Shown here one piece after another: positions 59,365-64,000 of a stretch of DNA of 64,000 nt. Source of the stretch: Gracilaria domingensis (Eukaryota > Rhodophyta > Florideophyceae > Gracilariales > Gracilariaceae). The notes beneath the pieces are model-generated. The model saw only the letters and a list, made by a program, of their open reading frames with translations. It made no database searches and had not been told where the DNA came from. A program made the translations under genes and the position numbers. The stretch is taken from positions 62,001 to 126,000 of the forward strand of contig VCMS01000142.1 in the NCBI GenBank assembly GCA_022539475.1. The letters are read 5' to 3'. How positions within the stretch are numbered: position 1 is the first letter of the stretch; the number at the start of each line of letters is the position of its first letter.

Positions 59365-59940
59365 GTAGAGGTGCAGTAGTCAGCTTCAGGTTCGATGTGT
59401 GTGTATGAGTGGTTCTGTGTATGCCTTTCCCACTTCATAGTTTTTTCTACTGCAAACGGCTGGACGTGAGGCTTCGTCCTTCTGTTTCGCGCTTGTTGTG
59501 TTGGTGTTTTGTTCTTCTTGCGATGCGCTCGATTGGAACAAAGCCTCCGCTTAGTTTTCGACGCTTCTCTTTTCTCCGACACGCGCTGTTGAAGAGCGAG
59601 CATCTTCACGAACTTCATCACCAAAAATAAATGTAACAAAATGATTCAATATCTACGTCATTATCCTTGTTGCCCGCCTTGTTAGCATGTGTTTAAGGTG
59701 ATCTACTCCCAGTTCCCTCCCCCCGTGCATGTTTCGAAGATACACAGCTGCTTCGCTACTTGTTGTGGACCTTGCTGTGTTTCATTCCGCGGCTCGGTGG
59801 ATTTCACCATGCTTCCGCTCAGGGGGGGTTGGGGTTATGTCCAGTTTAGTATGCGAACAGGACATGATTCCTGGCAAAGAATCAAATAGCTCCAGTTTCA
59901 GCCCTTTAGAATCCTGCTGAATACAACCGTGGTTCAGACG

Positions 59941-60033
59941 TTTCTTCTTCTTCTTCTTCAGTTTGGACGGTAGTTTCTTTTTGCTGAACTACAGTAAAGC
60001 TTCAGAGATAGCTTTCTCTCTTTAAGAAGACCA
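59941..60033 (+). repeat. Two-hairpin dispersed repeat, copy 2
   Basis: Order of parts: (TTC)n, GTTTGGACGG, hairpin GTAGTTTC...GAACTAC, ACAGTAAAGCT, TCAGAGAT, AGCTTTCTCTCTTTAAG. AAAGCT and AGCTTT form the second stem. It shares this layout with the copies at 22387 (minus) and 60077. Confidence 0.8.
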
Positions 60034-60076
60034 AGAAGTTCTGTGGATTATACTTAATCAGGTATTGAACAGACAT

Positions 60077-60169
60077 TTCTGCTTCTTCTTCTTCTTTAAT
60101 TTGGACGATAGTTTCTTATTCTAAACTACAGTAAAGCTTTCAGAGGAAGCTTTCTCTCTTTAGGAAGGC
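60077..60169 (+). repeat. Two-hairpin dispersed repeat, copy 3
   Basis: Same layout as copy 2: (TTC)n, ATTTGGACGA, hairpin TAGTTT...AAACTA, AGTAAAGCT, TTCAGAGGA, AGCTTTCTCTCTTTAGG. It starts 136 bp after copy 2 in the same direction. Confidence 0.8.
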
Positions 60170-60710
60170 GTTTTTGCTTCGTGTGGCTGGCTGACGAACA
60201 ATTCGCGTTGAGAGATATTTTGAAAGCGGGCGTCATAAAATGATATGTTCGGCGTCTTCTGAAATTTGTGAGACGTTTCGTATCTTTTCTGAAGGATTTC
60301 ACTGCGTTCTTCTCCATTGTGGAGATCAGCCTTAACTGGTAACGTGGTAGACCTGCTAGTAGAAACAGGTTGGTCTCATGTAGTATGAGTCATATTGGAG
60401 TCCAAAGCTCTTACTGCGAATAAGGAGGGATGATGTTGAGCACTGCGAAGGCAGTTGTCATTCCTATACAAAAGTACAGCTCCTAATTAAGCTTTCTCTC
60501 TGTTCTCTACTGCAATGCACCAAAAGTAACCTCAGCTTTCCATGCTCCTTGCACTTTCGGCGAAACCTGGAGGAGACAGCATTATGTCAGAGCCACTGAA
60601 TACTGTTGAGCATATATCTTGGGTGCCCAAACCGAAATATGTCGAGGGACTTACGCTTGGTAGCATTGGGCAAACGTCGAGGTCTAGCTGTTGGTGAGAT
60701 TATCAAAAAG

Positions 60711-60850
60711 TGGGCTCAGAAGATGCTGGCCTTTCTAATGAGAGGACGTTTCTTTTCCGAGAAACGCTATATACTACGTCGGAATACACACAAACAGAGA
60801 GAGAGACGTTTTCACGGTGTCCATTGAGGACTGCGCCGAGAATGAGATGC
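60711..60850 (+). repeat. GTTTC-hairpin repeat, copy A
   Basis: Core ACGTTTCTTTTCCGAGAAACGC forms a stem CGTTTCT/AGAAACG. Flanks shared with copy B include CTCAGAAGATGCTGG, TTTCTAATGAGAG and a right-hand ACTGCGCC. It is more diverged than B and C. Confidence 0.6.
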
Positions 60851-60900
60851 TTGCCACCCCGTCAGGATCGTCGGCAAATGAATGTAACAGACCTAATCCG

Positions 60901-61015
60901 AAAATGGCGAGAAGAGTGTTGGGTTTTCTAGTGAAAGAGCGTTTCTTTCAACAGAAACGCTCTGTAGTAAGTACGAATTAGACTACTGCGCCCGTATTAG
61001 AGAGAGATGTCAGAG
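60901..61015 (+). repeat. GTTTC-hairpin repeat, copy B
   Basis: Contains a near-perfect 10-bp stem, GAGCGTTTCT/AGAAACGCTC, with a 6-nt loop. AGTGAAAGAGCGTTTCTTTC is shared with copy C, and ACTGCGCCC with both. Confidence 0.7.
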
Positions 61016-61388
61016 CCACGTTCATTTGAAGTATGAAATTTTGTTGCTTGAGGGGGGAATTGTCAAAGCAATGATACCAGTTGGTTCGAAGCCATAACTT
61101 TTTGGAATACCCACTCCAACATCATTCATGTTCACGGAGGCAATTTCTCCTGCGCAAACCAGCCGAAACTCTCTTTCGTAGGACGTTTGATATTCTTGTC
61201 TTTCTTTCGAGGACTTCGATATTCCACTTTCAAGATATATGGAAGAATTATCTGTAGAGGACCCGTTAGAGAACCCATTTGGTATACTTTTCCGGATTCA
61301 TCATAAACCTGAACCGATGAAAGTCTCTTGAAGAAAATGTTCAAACCACAAAGAATTGCTTCATCACTCTCGAAACCTTGCTATTTGT

Positions 61389-61490
61389 CTCTCCCTCTTA
61401 CATGATAAGGGCGCAGTACACTATTTCGTCTTCACTGCTGACTATTCTGTCGAAAGAAACGCTCTTTCACTGCAAAATGTAGAACTCTGT
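61389..61490 (-). repeat. GTTTC-hairpin repeat, copy C
   Basis: On the minus strand it shows AGTGAAAGAGCGTTTCTTTC followed by GACAGAA, then TACTGCGCCC with a AGAGGGAGAGA end, matching copy B. The right arm of the stem is lost in this copy. Confidence 0.65.
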
Positions 61491-61885
61491 ACGACCATTT
61501 ACCAATTATCTCTACCACAGTCATTCTTTGACGATCTTGGCGCGGAGGTGAACAGAGTATTCTCGACGCAGGCTTCAAAGGACATCGTAAATCTCAGTGC
61601 TTCGTGTCGTGAATTACGACGCCCAGTCGCCATTTTCTAACTGCTTTCTTCCCAGTCAAACAGGTTACAAGTGGGCATAGAGAAGATGCATGTTCCACAC
61701 ATAGTTGCCAGAAAGTCACTTCTGCCCCTCTTAAAAGGAACAAGCGCTCCAAGTGACACTGCCATAGTAGCATCTCAACCGCAGTGCAGTGACGTTTCAC
61801 GTATTTCTTGTGAAGCATATGAGCTGAAAGGCCTTCGAAGATTTGATAGTAGTATCCCGCTTTCCAGAGTTGGAATTACAAATCA

Positions 61886-62368
61886 TTAGAAAGGATCAAG
61901 AGTGAATTGACATGGTCCTTGAACTTCATCCAGTGCTGAACACGTCCCATCCGTTCCATACACTTCCGCATATACTAAACCTCGCTGACAAAGAGGACTC
62001 GAGTCCCAAGTTCTGGCAAGCTTCTCAAGCTCCTCACCTATGTGCTTTGGAACTGGACACCGCAATGCCTTCGAGAGGCGCTTCCGTTTCAGACCTTCGG
62101 TCACACTGTGATAGTCTTTGGATATATACGCCGATCGCCCGTTTCCTTCTCCCAGCTTTACGACATAGCGACCATCTCCAGTCTTCACACGAACGACTTG
62201 CCAAAGTAAAGTTCGTGGCAAACGTTCTCGAACTACCACACACATGCGCACGTTTCTTCCTTGTCTGGGACCGGGAATTCGACAAATTGGGGACAAGAAA
62301 GCCGCTCGATTTGTTCCTTCACAAGACATCTGCGGTCCATCTGGGAAACTCAATAGCTGGCTAGACAT
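61886..62368 (-). CDS. YlxR-domain (DUF448-like) protein
   Basis: The 160-residue frame has an ATG at 62368. Residues about 41-119 match the YlxR fold: NVRMCVVVRERLPRTLLWQV where the family has R-C-xx-CRxxxPKxxLxR; VRVKTGDGRYVVKLGEG; the hallmark NGRSAYISKD for GRGAYIC; then LKRKRLSKALRCPVP. Bacterial YlxR is an RNA-binding protein coded between nusA and infB. Nuclear copies occur in algae and plants and are presumed plastid proteins. The first 40 residues carry only one or two acidic residues and could be part of a transit peptide, but an upstream exon is possible since the typical CRxC-type Cys pair is reduced. The surrounding region is otherwise gene-poor. Confidence 0.68.
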   Translation of the reverse strand: MSSQLLSFPDGPQMSCEGTNRAAFLSPICRIPGPRQGRNVRMCVVVRERLPRTLLWQVVRVKTGDGRYVVKLGEGNGRSAYISKDYHSVTEGLKRKRLSKALRCPVPKHIGEELEKLARTWDSSPLCQRGLVYAEVYGTDGTCSALDEVQGPCQFTLDPF

Positions 62369-63346
62369 TGGGCGTGGCTACTGCTTGTTACCGGATAGAG
62401 CAGACGAACAGATATGGAATTGGGTGGCAGAGAGAAGAGGCAGAGAAGGTTGTAGTCAAACCTTCTCACAGAGAACTATTATCCTATGCTCGTTTATTGC
62501 CACGAAGATTACAAAGACGTTCAAAAACGCGAGGAGCTCAAAATTAGAGCCAGTTCACGTCAACACTGTTGACGTGCCAAACTAGACATTTGTATCCTGT
62601 TGAGTCAACAGTCAACAGTGTTGACTTGACACTGTCGAGTCAACACGGTCGAGTCGACACTGTCGAACTCGACAGGATACAAATGTCAACTCCAACCGAA
62701 GTCACCTGTTGTCAACAGTGTTGACGGAGCCGTACACCACTGCATGAGAGTATGACCTAAACCTCCCCTCCAGGGTAGAGAAGAAGATAAGCGCTTTTCT
62801 CTTCTTTGCATCGCGTGTGGATTGTGTCAGATCGTTGTGACTTCTTCTTGAGTTAGGAAAAGTGCACTAGTGATGATTTGAATAACCAACTGCGTACAGT
62901 ATTGTTGCCGCAACAGATTCTCTTCTAGGCGAGACCAGCGTTTTGTCAGGCATCAGATCCGCGCATGGCCGAAAACGTATCGATTCACTCACTGGTTAAA
63001 AGGATTAGATAAACTAAGGCATGAAGTCATATGATTTAAGCGTGACCTCGAGTCAACATATGAAGTCAGTTCTCACCGCAATCGATACTCGATAAAGCTA
63101 CACCTATTTAGATTAGAAAGTTACGCAATCCCATCACTTTTTGGTGTCCCTTCACCGCGTCACTCACTTTGCTGCCCCGAGTTTGTCCAGAACCACGGAC
63201 TCCAGAACATTCCTAAAGCAGCAATTGCCGGAAATGAATCCCAAAGTTAAAAGTCCATTACGCAAGCGAAGAAGAAGAGAACTTCCAATCTACGAGCTCA
63301 CGGCCCGACTAAAAACGTACGCTGCAAGATTCACAGTGTTCGCCAA
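62369..63346. other. Intergenic region with GTCAACA palindromes
   Basis: This spacer is 978 bp. Its centre (62556-62725) carries the palindrome cluster and the inverted repeat listed separately. I see no protein gene; the plus-strand frame 63141-63437 runs over the start of the next region and lacks features. Confidence 0.45.
62556..62725. repeat. Palindrome cluster with 21-bp inverted repeat
   Basis: Inverted arms lie at 62585-62605 and 62667-62687 and agree at 20 of 21 positions (arm begins GACATTTGTATCCTGT). GTCAACA(C/G)TGTTGAC, itself palindromic, occurs at 62559-62573, 62611-62625 and 62711-62725. GTCGAGTCAACAC-like words fill the loop. The arms could be ends of a small 103-bp element, or the whole a hairpin or binding-site array. 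Confidence 0.85.
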
Positions 63347-64000
63347 CTACATTAGGTCTTCCTCCAGGTCAATTCCATCAATTTCATCCCATAGCTTCCG
63401 CTGCTGTCCAATGAAAGAAACGAGAGCAGGGTCTTGACGTTCGGATTCTTCAGACTCTGAATCTTCAGAATCTTCATCGTTTTCCGATTGATCGCTTCGT
63501 GATTCGTATGCTTCGCCCTCTTTCGAATCCGGACTTTCACCACTTGAAGTCCTTGACCGAACTCCGAGCGATTTTCTGGAGGGAAGAGCCAATGTCTGGG
63601 CATTCTGCCGTCGTTTGCTGTACGTATGTGTCGGGGCTGGGGCTTTGGAGCCAATTTGGGATCGATATATAGATCGCTCCTCCATCTCAGAACGGAATCC
63701 GGGCGTTTGCGCGCGCTGTTCGATAACGGCGCTCGAGCTCTTCTGAAGCAGTTGACGATTCCTGGTAGTGTCTAAAGACGCTTTCACGATTCGACTTCTT
63801 GGGTTGGTTTTCGTCACATACTCCGCAGTTGACAGTTCATCTAACAAGGAAGGTTTATGGATTTCATCTTCATCTTCATCTTCGTGTTCTAGTAATTTTG
63901 AAGAACTTGGTAAAGTGGGAGACTGACGCGACATTGCCAGTGGAATTGATGGTGGTAATATTGACGTTTGTGGCTTTAGTTCGGGGTCTTTGGAATTAGT
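63347..64000 (-). CDS. Partial acidic, Ser-rich protein (runs off window)
   Basis: The minus-strand frame is open from the window edge to the stop at 63347-63349, about 217 residues; an internal Met lies at 63934. It is disordered, with an acidic cluster (HEDEDEDEIHKPSLLDEL), a basic middle (AQTLALPSRKSLGVRSRT) and a second acidic Ser/Glu tract (SDQSENDEDSEDSESEESE). It ends in a compact helix, SFIGQQRKLWDEIDGIDLEE. I recognise no domain. The final helix could be a docking motif. Since the frame stays open past 63934, the true start is to the right of the window. Nuclear function is a guess from composition only. Confidence 0.6.
   Translation of the reverse strand, partial: TNSKDPELKPQTSILPPSIPLAMSRQSPTLPSSSKLLEHEDEDEDEIHKPSLLDELSTAEYVTKTNPRSRIVKASLDTTRNRQLLQKSSSAVIEQRAQTPGFRSEMEERSIYRSQIGSKAPAPTHTYSKRRQNAQTLALPSRKSLGVRSRTSSGESPDSKEGEAYESRSDQSENDEDSEDSESEESERQDPALVSFIGQQRKLWDEIDGIDLEEDLM

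Larger units (their letters stand above)
59365..61885. other. Repeat-rich intergenic region
   Basis: This spacer is 2.5 kb. It holds two copies of the two-hairpin repeat and three copies of a second hairpin repeat, listed separately. A (TTC)n tract starts each copy of the first. Small frames here have no recognisable features, and several read through the repeats. I see no protein gene. Confidence 0.5.

Noticed and set aside
1-64000. Virus-derived or LTR elements, Polintons, toxins, CRISPR arrays, operons
   Set aside because: No reverse transcriptase, integrase, capsid, protein-primed polymerase or toxin-like frame was seen; repeats are short hairpins, not spaced arrays, and genes are eukaryotic single units.

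Overview
The window looks like nuclear DNA of a mesophilic, probably unicellular red alga. The clearest sign is a nucleus-encoded phycobilisome linker with a plastid transit peptide whose Phe lies near the N terminus (36244). Nuclear, plastid-type genes such as glutamyl-tRNA reductase, PurF, YebC and a YlxR-domain protein fit this. Eukaryotic genes dominate: TFIIB, TFIIF-alpha, UBA2, MORC, GLTSCR1-domain, GARP-Myb, PP2A-A, DHCR24 and RPL11. Genes are compact and mostly intronless. The few introns are 83-115 nt with GT-AG ends; I place them in an alpha/beta hydrolase (three), an LPMO-like secreted protein, a guanine-deaminase-like protein and probably one small membrane protein. I give no species name.

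Layout. 1-20 kb: partial UCHL5 deubiquitinase, alpha/beta hydrolase, 6-phosphogluconate dehydrogenase, MORC-CW protein, TFIIF-alpha, RPL11, a PPR-EngB GTPase, lysyl-tRNA synthetase, a tiny membrane ORF and the SUMO E1 subunit UBA2. 20-29 kb: LRR protein, a gene-poor stretch, YebC, a LOG2/MGRN1-type RING ligase, PurF and tRNA-Thr. 29-42 kb: P5C reductase, a gene-poor stretch, the LPMO-like protein, an FAD oxidoreductase, tRNA-Pro, the phycobilisome linker, a 465-bp tandem duplication, an FkbM-like protein, a deaminase and a GARP factor. 43-59 kb: an orphan ORF, a UBL-FKBP fusion, PP2A-A, DHCR24, TFIIB, the GLTSCR1 protein and HemA. 59-64 kb: a repeat-rich intergenic stretch, a YlxR-domain gene and a partial acidic protein.

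Genes are packed head-to-head around GC-rich promoter islands or tail-to-tail with short 3' gaps (down to 12 bp). I saw no operons. Functional themes are plastid metabolism (tetrapyrrole and purine synthesis, phycobilisome assembly, organelle translation), chromatin/transcription, and ubiquitin/SUMO control. No virus-derived element, transposase, reverse transcriptase or CRISPR array was recognised.

The most unusual items are: the LPMO-like protein with a predicted histidine brace; the UBL-STI1-Mip/FKBP fusion; the PPR-EngB fusion; a MORC protein with a degenerate ATPase; two families of hairpin-forming dispersed repeats; a GTCAACA palindrome cluster with a 21-bp inverted repeat; and the 465-bp duplication, which carries a presumed terminal exon. 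All calls come from reading the sequence without database searches.
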